Source: Bog-756 sp963777665 | Lineage (GTDB): Bacteria; Actinomycetota; Acidimicrobiia; Acidimicrobiales; RAAP-2 | Reading direction: 5' to 3' | DNA length: 64,000 bases | Assembly: GCA_963777665.1 (NCBI GenBank) | Contig: CAVZRJ010000012.1 | Span: forward strand, 62,001 to 126,000 | Shown here: positions 45,972 through 54,083 of the stretch, in pieces | Layout of the letters: each line of letters opens with the position of its first letter | Numbering within the stretch: position 1 is the first letter of the stretch | Made by a program: the position numbers and the translations under genes | The notes under the pieces: generated by a model | Told to the model about the DNA's origin: nothing | The model's database searches: none | The model's input: the letters and a program-made list of their open reading frames with translations, nothing else

Positions 45972-45986
45972 CTGACGGTGCGTCAG
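45972..45986 (+). promoter_or_regulatory. 15-bp palindromic operator, class CTGACGGTNNGTCAG
   Basis: CTGACGGTGCGTCAG is a CTGAC/GTCAG palindrome with a 5-base centre. It lies 22 bases upstream of the amidohydrolase ATG, where a repressor would block the promoter. It matches the site at 39936-39950 in 13 of 15 positions. Confidence 0.55.
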
Positions 45987-46057
45987 GAGACCGAACCCGG
46001 CGCCGGGTGTGCGTTCGAGGTTGGAGAGCGGCAGTCCCGTCTGGACCGCGGACACGC

Positions 46058-46867
46058 CTAGACCATGGCCACACCGCCGTTCGGGCGCAGCACCTGCCCT
46101 GTCATGAACCGGGACGCGTCCGACGCGAGGTAGAGCACAGCGGCCGCGATGTCCTCGGGTTCGCCGACCGACCGCAACGGGGCACCCTTGCGCATGGCGG
46201 AGACGAGCTTGTCCTGCATCACCTCGTCGACGCTGCCGTCGGGAAGGGAGAAGTATCCGGTGGTCATGCCCGTGATGACGAATCCGGGAGCCACCGCATT
46301 GACTCGGACGTGCTCCTTGCCGATCTCGACGGCGAGCGTCTTGGTCATCTGGACCACGCCGGCCTTGCAGATGGCGTAGCTCACGATGTTGGGGCTCGGC
46401 GTGTCGGCCGCGGCAGACGAGGCGTTGATGATGCTGCCGCCTTCCGGTTGGTTGACCATCACCCGTCCAGCGGCCTGGCAGCCGAAGAAGACCCCTTTGA
46501 GGTTCACCGCCATGATCCGGTCGAGATCGCTCTCCGTTTCGTCGAGGAAGGGTCCCCCGAGCATGATCCCGGCGATATTGCACCAGACCTGGATCCCTCC
46601 CCGCTCGGCGACCACCCGTTCTGCCAGTGCGTCGACGTCGGTGCGTACAGACACATCGAGCCCGACCCCCTCGGCGACTCCGCCTGCTGCACTGATCCGG
46701 GCTGCGGTGTCATCAGCGGTGTCCGGGTGGATGTCCGCGCAGATGACGGTGGCACCGGCTCCCCCGAGTGCGAGCGCCGAGGCCCGACCGATGCCGCTCC
46801 CGGCGCCGGTGACGACCGCGACCTTGCCGTCGACTCGGAACGCGTCGATGAGCGTGCTGGCTTCCAT
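46058..46867 (-). CDS. short-chain dehydrogenase/reductase
   Basis: A 269-residue SDR. The cofactor motif is VVTGAGSGIGRASAL, the NAG-type motif reads NIAGIMLGG, the catalytic serine is in NASSAAADT and Y-x3-K is in SYAICKAGVVQM. The ICADIHPDTAD segment, with an aspartate after the second strand, predicts NAD rather than NADP. It oxidises an alcohol or reduces a ketone; the substrate is unknown. ATG 46867 follows AAGGTAGGGATCCCC. About 190 bases upstream contain the 22-bp repeats listed below. Confidence 0.9.
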   Translation of the reverse strand: MEASTLIDAFRVDGKVAVVTGAGSGIGRASALALGGAGATVICADIHPDTADDTAARISAAGGVAEGVGLDVSVRTDVDALAERVVAERGGIQVWCNIAGIMLGGPFLDETESDLDRIMAVNLKGVFFGCQAAGRVMVNQPEGGSIINASSAAADTPSPNIVSYAICKAGVVQMTKTLAVEIGKEHVRVNAVAPGFVITGMTTGYFSLPDGSVDEVMQDKLVSAMRKGAPLRSVGEPEDIAAAVLYLASDASRFMTGQVLRPNGGVAMV

Positions 46868-46988
46868 GGGGATCCCTACCTTCGTGCGTCGGTGGCGCCG
46901 TGCCGGAGCCCGGCACCGGGTCACCGGAAGAGTAGGCGAGAGGTGTCGGCGGGGTGGCGGCCGGCCGGTCGGGAGGATGCGGCGGAGC

Positions 46989-47064
46989 GTCAGTCCGCAG
47001 ATGCGGGACCGTCAGTAACGTGACGCCGGACGGTCAGTCAGTAAACGCCGGACGGTCGGTCAGT
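46989..47064 (-). repeat. 22-bp spaced GTCAGT repeats with two degenerate operators
   Basis: GTCAGT occurs at 46989, 47011, 47033, 47037 and 47059; most neighbouring copies are exactly 22 bases apart, two helical turns. Within the array, 47027-47041 and 47049-47063 read CGGACGGTCAGTCAG and CGGACGGTCGGTCAG, near-copies of the CTGACGGTNNGTCAG operators. The array is upstream of the SDR gene and touches the end of the SGNH hydrolase gene. Confidence 0.55.
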
Positions 47065-48654
47065 AGAGGGCCCAGGCCGCTGCGACGTCCGGCGCGAGCA
47101 CCCTGGTGATGTCGTCGTCGACGACCTTCCGGGTGCCGGTCGACTCGTCGTGCTGGTCATCCGCTGGCTCCGCGACCTCGGACCCGCCGGCCGAGTCGCT
47201 CGAGTCGATCCGTTCCGAGTCGGTCCACACTGACGCGATCGGCTCGAGGGTGTTGTCGGCGAGTGGCATCGCTTCGTCGCTCTCGTCGACCGACACCACG
47301 GGCTCGTCGCTCTCGAATACGGATGCCGCTGCCGCCACCGTCTCTTCGATCGACACTACGGACTCGTCGAAGGACGCCGCGGACCAGTCGTTCTCGAATG
47401 CCGACACCGTCGGCTCCACGGGCTCGTCGACCGACAGCACGGGCTCGACGGCCGACGCCACGCTCTCGTCGACTGCCGCCACGCTCTCGTCGACGGACAC
47501 CGTTGCTCGTCGCCCACCGTCGGCTCGTCGCCCACCGTCGGTTCGTCAACCGGATCGCCGCTCTCGTCGACGTGTCCGTTCCGACCGACGACCGCGAGGC
47601 TGAGGCCGAGGCCCACCGCGCTGTCGACCAGGACCGGCGTGGTGGAGGCCTCCCGGGCCGTCTGGAGGGCCGCGCCGATCGCCTTCATCGCGGCCGAGGC
47701 GATGCGCTTGTGACCCTCGTCCCCGGGATGGATCCCGTCTGCCAGGTGCTCGGGACTGATGATGTCATCGCCGCCCACCAGCGAGAGCATGGTGTCACCG
47801 GACACGATCCGGTCCCGGGTGGCGGCCTCGACCGCATCGCGTAGATCCACGAGCGTTGCGCCGAGCTTGTTCGGTGTCTGCTCGGCATCGGTCCGTCGGA
47901 TCGGGCTGATCACGACCATCGGCGTCGTGGGATGGCCGCTCCGGACCAGGGCCAGGAATCCCCGGACGCTCTCGAACAGCATGGGCGCGCTGTGGGGCGT
48001 CCGAGTCCAGCAATTGGCCCCGTAGGCGATAGAGATGACGTCTGCCTGAAGCGCGGCCAGGTGCTCGGCCGACACGATCTCGGCCTGGCCCGAACCGGCG
48101 AATCCGAGGTTGATCAGATCGAGCCCCGACTTCCGCGCGGTGATCGCGGTCCATCCCTGCGAGGGCCCCGAAGCGATCCAGCCCTGGGTGACAGCGTCGC
48201 CGTACGCCAGCCAGCGCGGGAGAGCCGGTGCCGGTGCAATCTCCCCCTTGACCGCGGTCAACGAGAGCACCAGGGGTTGCATGCCCTCCGGGAGGTAGAT
48301 GACCGCGGGCTTGTCGGGCGACCCCGACCCCAGCGAGAGTCGGATGAGCCCGTCGCCAAGGACCGCCTCCTCCTCGCAGACCTTGCGGCCGCTGCGCCAG
48401 ACGGAGAAGACGATGCCGGCCCCGTCCCCGCGGTAGCCGAGACTTCCGGTCACCGTCCGATAGGCGATGTCGATGGCCTGGGCGTCACCGACCAGTTCGA
48501 GGCGCACGCCGGCCGGGACGGAGCCCGCGTGCCACACGTCGGCTGGCAGGCGGGCCACATCGGCCGGGTTGGCACGGGGGTAGGGGACCCCGTTGGCAGC
48601 GGGATAGGGGGCGCCGCGGACGAACGGTTCGGGCTGACTCGGCCTGGCTGCCAT
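47060..48654 (-). CDS. SGNH/GDSL hydrolase-like protein with acidic repeat tail (frame interrupted)
   Basis: Residues about 1-360 form an SGNH hydrolase of the type with an N-terminal beta-sandwich. Block I reads WLAYGDAVTQGW, with alanine where the catalytic serine of GDS or GSS stands; block II glycine (GFAGSG), block III asparagine (YGANCW) and block V D-x-x-H (DGIHPGDEGH) remain. The tail repeats VDEPTVGDEPTV and then, in another frame, VDESVAAVDESVASAVEPVLSV. At about 47505 GAGCAACGG would need one more C (GAGCCAACGG) to join both parts. So the gene reads on to the stop at 47060. ATG 48654 is used; GTG 48657 is possible. Function unknown. Confidence 0.7.
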
Positions 48655-48933
48655 CACTCGTCCTCGTCCATCGGTGCCTCCGCTCCGCGCCTAAGACCAC
48701 TCTCAGTAGTCATACGACCACATTACCACTCAGCATGATGTTTGCCATAGGCTCACGGGGGTACAGCTGGGCCCCTCCGGCACCCGTCAGCGGGCCGTGG
48801 GATAGGTCCCGCGCTGGTCCCGAGCTCCGACGCCGGAGCCCTCAATCGCACTCGTATGAGTAGCGCCACCCTGGGAGGGATGCGAAATGCGCGGGATTCG
48901 GAATCACCCCTTCCCACGGCCTCCGGCAGTGCC

Positions 48934-48939
48934 TAGCAT
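48934..48939 (+). promoter_or_regulatory. -10 element TAGCAT, leaderless promoter
   Basis: TAGCAT lies 8 bases upstream of the ATG at 48948. The 290 bases between the divergent SGNH and CHAP genes hold no other gene; the part at 48690-48750 is unusually A/T-rich and may contain the SGNH promoter. Confidence 0.45.
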
Positions 48940-48947
48940 GGGCCGCC

Positions 48948-50450
48948 ATGGATTTCGCGTCCGGGCCGGAGACGGACGATGGTGCCACTCTGAGTGGTGA
49001 AAAAATGCCCCCCGGCAGCTGGATCCGTGGGCTCGGATCGACCGCATCGGGCACCCTGTGGATCCTGGCTCTCGTCGTCGTGACCATCTTCACGACCTCG
49101 CTGACCCCCGTCCCGCTGGGAGCGACGGCGAGTGCCGGAGCCGCCCCTGCGCCACGCGTCTACCCGGGAGGCGGGGTCATCGGCTTCGGCGACGCGCCGT
49201 CGATCGACCCGCCCATGGCTCAGCCGCTCAACTCGGTGATGGTGACCATGGCGGCGAATCCGGCTGCCTCGGTCTCCGCCGAGGGTTACTGGCTTGCGTC
49301 GGCCGACGGGGGCGTTTTTCCGGAAGGGAACGCCGCGTTCCACGGCTCTTTGGGCGCGCTCCGTCTTCAGGGCCCGGTCGTGGCCATGGCGGCCACTCCC
49401 GACGGCGGTGGGTACTGGCTGGCCGCGCTCGACGGGGGCGTCTTCGCCTTCGGTGACGCCGGCTTCCACGGCTCGATGGGCGGCACCCCGCTCAACCAGC
49501 CCGTGGTCGGGATGGCGTCGACCCCGGACGGGAAGGGGTACTGGCTGGTTGCTTCTGACGGCGGTGTCTTCGCGTTCGGCGACGCCCGCTTCCTCGGTTC
49601 GATGGGCGGCACCCCGCTCGTCGCACCGGTCACCGGGATGGCGCCGACCCGGAACGGCCTCGGGTACTGGCTGGTGGCAGCTGACGGCGGTGTGTTCGCA
49701 TTCGGCGACGCCGCGTTCCACGGATCGACCGGCGGGACCGTCCTCAACGATCCGATCATCGGCATCGTGACGACCGGCGACGGCGGCGGCTATCTGATGG
49801 TCGCCACCGACGGCGGGGTCTTCACCTTCGGGGACGCGGTCTTCCACGGTTCGCTCGGGGACGGCTTCGGAGGCAACCCCTTCGTGGTGCCTCCGGTGGC
49901 CGGCATCGCCGCGACCCAGGACGGCGGTGGGTATTGGATGCTCGAGCCCGACGGGTGGAACTACGGATTCTCGAATCCGCCGGACCCCGCCCCGTCGGCG
50001 ACCGCGTCGGCCATCGTGGCGGTCGCCGACAGCCAGGTGAACAGCGATCCGACCCCGGGCAACTTCTGCAATCCGTACGGGCCGTGTGAAGAGTGGTGCG
50101 CCCTCTTCGCCACGTGGGTCTGGCAGCGGGCCGGTGTCCCCATCCCCTCCTACCCCTTCACCGGCAGCATCTTCGACTGGGCCGCCGCCAACACTGCGGT
50201 GCTTCCTCCGACAGCCGCCCCCCTCCCGGGCGACGCCGTCCTCTACGGCACCGGACCCTGGTCCACGTCCACGTCGCTGCACGTGGGTGTGGTGGTCCAG
50301 GTCTGGCCCGATGGAGCAGTCGTGACCGTCGAGGGGGACGCTGGACCGGCACCGGTGGGCTCCCTGGCCGTGGTCGTCAACGGCCCCTACCTGCCCACCC
50401 ACTCGGTGGCGTACAACGGGATGCCGGTTTACGCGTTCGCCGAGCCCTGA
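48948..50450 (+). CDS. secreted CHAP-domain protein with 42-residue repeats
   Basis: A 500-residue exported protein. The hydrophobic segment TLWILALVVVTIFTTSLTPV (residues about 36-55) is a signal or anchor. Six repeats of 42 residues follow with core GYWLVASDGGVFAFGDARF and linker GSMGGTPL. Residues about 360-500 are a CHAP domain: the nucleophile cysteine is in CEEWCALFATWVWQRAG and the histidine in LHVGVVVQV, with GDAVLYG between. CHAP enzymes cut peptidoglycan cross-links or side chains. The repeats are shared with the CAP protein at 34256, so they may be a common surface-targeting or binding module. Confidence 0.8.
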   Translation: MDFASGPETDDGATLSGEKMPPGSWIRGLGSTASGTLWILALVVVTIFTTSLTPVPLGATASAGAAPAPRVYPGGGVIGFGDAPSIDPPMAQPLNSVMVTMAANPAASVSAEGYWLASADGGVFPEGNAAFHGSLGALRLQGPVVAMAATPDGGGYWLAALDGGVFAFGDAGFHGSMGGTPLNQPVVGMASTPDGKGYWLVASDGGVFAFGDARFLGSMGGTPLVAPVTGMAPTRNGLGYWLVAADGGVFAFGDAAFHGSTGGTVLNDPIIGIVTTGDGGGYLMVATDGGVFTFGDAVFHGSLGDGFGGNPFVVPPVAGIAATQDGGGYWMLEPDGWNYGFSNPPDPAPSATASAIVAVADSQVNSDPTPGNFCNPYGPCEEWCALFATWVWQRAGVPIPSYPFTGSIFDWAAANTAVLPPTAAPLPGDAVLYGTGPWSTSTSLHVGVVVQVWPDGAVVTVEGDAGPAPVGSLAVVVNGPYLPTHSVAYNGMPVYAFAEP

Positions 50451-50457
50451 ATCCTGA

Positions 50458-50495
50458 GCCCGGCCGGTGCGCACTCGGCGCGCCGGACCGGGTCG
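50458..50495. terminator. GC-rich hairpin between convergent genes
   Basis: GCCCGGCCGGTGCGC and GCGCGCCGGACCGGGTC pair with a five-base loop and one or two bulges. It lies between the stop codons of the CHAP gene and the convergent acyl-CoA dehydrogenase gene. There is no T-run, as is common in high-GC actinobacteria. Confidence 0.55.
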
Positions 50496-50496
50496 G

Positions 50497-51549
50497 CTAC
50501 TTCCCGATGAGGAGCGACTCGAGCAGGCGGGCGCGGTGGTCGGCTGCCGACCCCCATGACTCGGCACGGGCCCAGGCCCGTTTGAGGAACAGGTGCAGAT
50601 CGCACTCCCAGGTGTACCCGATCGCTCCGTGTACCTGCAACGAGACCCGGGCCGCCTCGAGGGCGGCCTCCGAGGCATAGGCCTTGGCCATCGAGGCCGA
50701 TCGTGACGCGTCGCCGGCCCCGGCATCGAGCGCCCATGCCGCCGCGTAGACCGCCGGCCGGGCGAACTCGAGCAGGACCTGGGCCCCCGCCAGGAGGTGC
50801 TTGACCGCCTGGAAGCTCCCGATCGGCCGGCCGAACTGGTGGCGCTCCCCGGCGAACTCCGCAGCCAGGGTGACCATGGTCCGGGTCAGGCCGAGCAGCT
50901 CGGCCCCCACCGCGACCGCGGCCCGGTCCGCGATCCCCGCGATGAGGGCTTCGGCGTCCGACCCGGCGGCGAGGAGGGTGGCCGGCGTCGGCTCCCACTC
51001 GGGAACCCCGAGACGCCGGGTCGGGTCGAGCGATGGCACCGGATGCACCGCGCAGGTGCCGGCCTCGAGCCCGTGGATCGCCGGGCCGCCCGTCCCGGAC
51101 GCGGTGAGCAGGAGCAGGTCGGCGCCGTCGGCTCCGGCGACCGGGTCCCCGGGGCCCCGGTCGGTGCCGACCCCGGCAGCAAGGGCCCCCGTCGGGATGC
51201 GTTCGAGCCATCCGGCCGCCACCGTCGCGGCAGGGCCCCGAGCCCTCGCGACCGCGTCGAGCAGCGGTGCGGCCAGCGCAGTGGTCTCGACCAGGGGTTC
51301 GGGCAGCGCCACCCGTCCGGCCTCCTCGGCCAGCAGCACCAGGTCGACCATCCCGAGACCGAGACCGCCCTGCTCCACCGGGACGGTGAGGCCGACGACC
51401 CCCAGGTCGGCGAGGACGGACCACCGGGAGGTGCGTGCCGCCGGCGCCCGGTAGGCCTCGCGCAGATCGACGGTCGTGCACTCGCGGGCCAGCACCTGGC
51501 GCACGGCATCGCGGAACTCGAGCTGCTGGTCGGTGAAGGCGAAGTGCAT
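50497..51549 (-). CDS. acyl-CoA dehydrogenase, small-subunit type
   Basis: A 350-residue small acyl-CoA dehydrogenase. FAFTDQQLEFRDAVRQVLARE starts the helical domain; LLAEEAGRVALPEPLVETTAL, ERHQFGRPIGSFQAVKHLLAGAQ and LQVHGAIGYTWECDLHLFLKRA follow. The partner is the upstream gene at 51563-52729, 13 bases away. The pair resembles the FadE31-FadE32 and related FadE complexes of mycobacterial steroid ring degradation; the exact step cannot be told by eye. It is one of two such pairs in this window. Confidence 0.85.
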   Translation of the reverse strand: MHFAFTDQQLEFRDAVRQVLARECTTVDLREAYRAPAARTSRWSVLADLGVVGLTVPVEQGGLGLGMVDLVLLAEEAGRVALPEPLVETTALAAPLLDAVARARGPAATVAAGWLERIPTGALAAGVGTDRGPGDPVAGADGADLLLLTASGTGGPAIHGLEAGTCAVHPVPSLDPTRRLGVPEWEPTPATLLAAGSDAEALIAGIADRAAVAVGAELLGLTRTMVTLAAEFAGERHQFGRPIGSFQAVKHLLAGAQVLLEFARPAVYAAAWALDAGAGDASRSASMAKAYASEAALEAARVSLQVHGAIGYTWECDLHLFLKRAWARAESWGSAADHRARLLESLLIGK

Positions 51550-51562
51550 GGCCGGGCGCCGT

Positions 51563-52729
51563 TCAGCCGCGGGGCAGCCCGAGCATGCGCTCGGCGACCA
51601 CGTTGCGCTGGATCTCGTTGGTGCCCGCGTAGATCGGTCCGGCGAGCGCGAAGAGGTACCCGTCCAGCCAGGTGTCGTCGACCTCGCCACCGTGGAGCTC
51701 GGCCGCGGGTCCGAGGAGCGCGAGGGCGGCACGATGGATGGCGAGGTCGGTCTCCGACCAGTGGATCTTGTTGGCACTCGCCTCGGGGCCCACCGATCCC
51801 CCCTCGAGGACGCGGGAGGCGGTCCAGAGGGTGTGCAGCCGGTACGCCTCGGCGCCCATCCAGGCCCGGGCCACCGCGTCGGCGCTGCGCCGGGCCGCCT
51901 CGGGGTCCGAACGGAGCCGGTCGGCGTAGAGCGCCACCAGCCGGTTTGCCGCCTCGGTGTAGCGAGCGGGGCTGCGGAGGCTCAGCCCGCGCTCCGACCC
52001 CGCGGTGGCCATCGCCACGTTCCACCCCCGGCCCACCTCGCCCAGCACCTGGGAGTCGGGTACCAGCACTTCCTCGAAGAAGAGCTCGGCGAAGCCGCAC
52101 TCCCCGTCGATCTGGGCGATCGGGCGGACGGTGACCCCGGGTGAGGCCAGCTCGATGAGGAAGTAGGTCAGGCCGTGATGCCGTTCAGCCTCCGGGTCGG
52201 TGCGGAACAGCCCGAAGCACCATTCGGCGAACGCGCCCCGCGATGCCCAGGTCTTCTGGCCGGTCAGCACCCAGCCCCCTTCGTCGTCGGAGCGGCGGGC
52301 CCGGGACCGGATGCCGGCAAGGTCGCTCCCGGCGTCGGGCTCGGACCATCCCTGGCACCAGATCTCGCGGCCCGACGCCATCGGGGGCAGGTACCGCGCG
52401 CGCTGTTCCTCGGTCCCGAACTCGAACAGGGTCGGAGCGAGCAGGAAGATCCCGTTCTGGCTCACCCGGAGCGGGGCCTGTGCCCGCCAGTACTCCTCCT
52501 CGAAGACCAGCCACTCGAGGAGGCCTACCCCACGGCCCCCGTACTCCTCGGGCCACGAGACGACCGACCAGCGGTCGTCGGCCATCTCCTGCTCCCAGGC
52601 CCGGTGGGCCTCGAACCCGTCTGCGGTGTCGAGCGAGGGGAGAGACCGTGGCGGCGGGGCGTGCGCCGCCAGCCAGGCGCGCGCCTCGACCCGGAACGCC
52701 TCTTGGGCGTCGGTGAACGTCAAGTCCAT
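51563..52729 (-). CDS. acyl-CoA dehydrogenase, large-subunit type
   Basis: A 388-residue acyl-CoA dehydrogenase. CQGWSEPDAGSDLAGIRSRARRS and LTGQKTWASRGAFAEWCFGLFRT mark the FAD domain; IYAGTNEIQRNVVAERMLGLPRG is the C-terminal block. Alanine again stands where single-chain enzymes have the catalytic glutamate before GT, consistent with a two-chain enzyme with the downstream partner. The ATG at 52729 is 50 bases from the palindrome at 52773-52799, which it shares with the divergent thiolase. Confidence 0.88.
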   Translation of the reverse strand: MDLTFTDAQEAFRVEARAWLAAHAPPPRSLPSLDTADGFEAHRAWEQEMADDRWSVVSWPEEYGGRGVGLLEWLVFEEEYWRAQAPLRVSQNGIFLLAPTLFEFGTEEQRARYLPPMASGREIWCQGWSEPDAGSDLAGIRSRARRSDDEGGWVLTGQKTWASRGAFAEWCFGLFRTDPEAERHHGLTYFLIELASPGVTVRPIAQIDGECGFAELFFEEVLVPDSQVLGEVGRGWNVAMATAGSERGLSLRSPARYTEAANRLVALYADRLRSDPEAARRSADAVARAWMGAEAYRLHTLWTASRVLEGGSVGPEASANKIHWSETDLAIHRAALALLGPAAELHGGEVDDTWLDGYLFALAGPIYAGTNEIQRNVVAERMLGLPRG

Positions 52730-52772
52730 GGCTCGATCCGTCACTCCGGTCCCTCGCTCGCCGGCTGTCGGG

Positions 52773-52799
52773 GGAAATCTGACACAGCGCCAGATTTCC
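52773..52799. promoter_or_regulatory. 27-bp palindrome containing operator CTGACACAGCGCCAG
   Basis: Perfect 9-base arms GGAAATCTG and CAGATTTCC flank ACACAGCGC. The inner 15-mer (52779-52793) recurs with two changes at 62286-62300 before the echA20 and SDR genes. The site sits between the divergent acyl-CoA dehydrogenase and thiolase genes, next to the likely -35 of the latter (its -10 is CACAAT at 52820-52825). Confidence 0.7.
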
Positions 52800-52831
52800 G
52801 GCAACCGCTGGTCTTCGGTCACAATGGCGGT

Positions 52832-54037
52832 ATGCCCAGCGCTGTGATCGTCGACGTCGTCCGCACCCCCGTCGGGAGGAAGAACGGGCGCCTGTCCGGC
52901 TGGCATGCGGTCGACCTCGCCGCCCAGCCGCTCCGCGCGCTGGTCGAGCGGAACGACCTCGATCCGGCGCTGATCGAGGACGTGATCCTCGGGTGCACCA
53001 TGACCGTCGGCGAGCAGTCCATGAACGTCGGCCGCAACGCCGCACTGGCCGCCGGGTTCCCGGACACCGTTCCCGGCACGACCGTCGACCGCCAGTGCGG
53101 GTCGGCGCAGCAGGCCGTGCACTTCGCGGCCCAGGCCGTGCTGTCCGGAGCGATGGACGTGGTCATCGGCGGCGGGGTCGAGGCGATGAGTCGGGTCCCG
53201 ATCGGGTCGACGACCGAGCCGGGCCCGGGTGAGGCCTACGGCCCGACGGTGCTCGCCCGCTTCGACTTCATCCACCAGGGCCTCAGTGCCGAGGAGATCG
53301 CCCGGCGCTGGGGGATCACGAGAGAGGAGATGGACCGGTTCGCGCTCCGGTCCCACGACCGCGCTGCCCGGGCCATTGCAGAAGGGCGGTTCGAGCGAGA
53401 GATCGTGCCCCTGGCCACCCGGCGAGCCCGGGTGGTGGACAAGGTGGCGGTCGCCGGCAGCGACGAGGGCGATCCGGCCGGCGAGGGACCGCTGACCGTC
53501 GACGAGGGGGTGCGGGCCGGATCGAGCTACGAGACCCTGGCCTCGTTGCCCCCGTGTTTCAAGGAGGGAGGCCTGGTCACTGCCGCGACCTCCTCGCAGA
53601 TCTCGGACGGGGCGGCCGCGGTGCTCATCACGTCCGAGGAGCGGGCGGGACAGCTCGGGCTCCGGCCCCGCGCCCGGTTCCACACCTTCGCGGTCGCCGC
53701 CAACGACCCGGTGATCATGCTCACCGCGCCGATCCCGGCCACCACCCTGGTCCTCGAGAAGGCGAAGCTCTCGCTCGACGACATCGACCTGATCGAGATC
53801 AACGAGGCGTTCGCATCGGTGGTGCTGGCCTGGGAGAAGGAGCACCATCCCGACATGGACCGGGTCAACGTCAATGGGGGTGCCATCGCCATCGGCCACC
53901 CCACGGGGGCATCGGGGGCCCGGCTGCTCGCCGGGCTCCTCAACGAGATGGAGCGGACCGGGGCGCGCTACGGGCTCCAGACGATGTGCGAGGGCGGCGG
54001 CCAGGCCAACGCCACCATCATCGAGCGCCTCGGGTAG
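52832..54037 (+). CDS. fadA6: acetyl-CoA acetyltransferase, FadA6-like
   Basis: A 401-residue thiolase. The nucleophile cysteine is in VDRQCGSAQQA, with INEAFASVV, NGGAIAIGHPTGASG and the second cysteine in TMCEGGGQANATIIERL. The overall pattern, including AANDPVIMLTAPIPAT, is close to FadA6 of mycobacteria, which carries out thiolysis late in the breakdown of steroid rings C and D. That assignment is by recalled similarity and by context: a shared operator with the ipd-type genes 9 kb away. ATG 52832 follows CACAAT by 6 bases, so it is probably leaderless. Confidence 0.85.
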   Translation: MPSAVIVDVVRTPVGRKNGRLSGWHAVDLAAQPLRALVERNDLDPALIEDVILGCTMTVGEQSMNVGRNAALAAGFPDTVPGTTVDRQCGSAQQAVHFAAQAVLSGAMDVVIGGGVEAMSRVPIGSTTEPGPGEAYGPTVLARFDFIHQGLSAEEIARRWGITREEMDRFALRSHDRAARAIAEGRFEREIVPLATRRARVVDKVAVAGSDEGDPAGEGPLTVDEGVRAGSSYETLASLPPCFKEGGLVTAATSSQISDGAAAVLITSEERAGQLGLRPRARFHTFAVAANDPVIMLTAPIPATTLVLEKAKLSLDDIDLIEINEAFASVVLAWEKEHHPDMDRVNVNGGAIAIGHPTGASGARLLAGLLNEMERTGARYGLQTMCEGGGQANATIIERLG

Positions 54038-54042
54038 GGGAT

Positions 54043-54074
54043 CCGGCGCGGGCCCGCCCCGCGGCGGGCGCCGG
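54043..54074. terminator. GC-rich hairpin between convergent genes
   Basis: CCGGCGC...CCCGCC pairs with GGCGGGCGCCGG across a short loop, between the thiolase stop and the end of the convergent GGDEF-EAL gene. No T-run follows. Confidence 0.5.
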
Positions 54075-54083
54075 AGCGACCCG

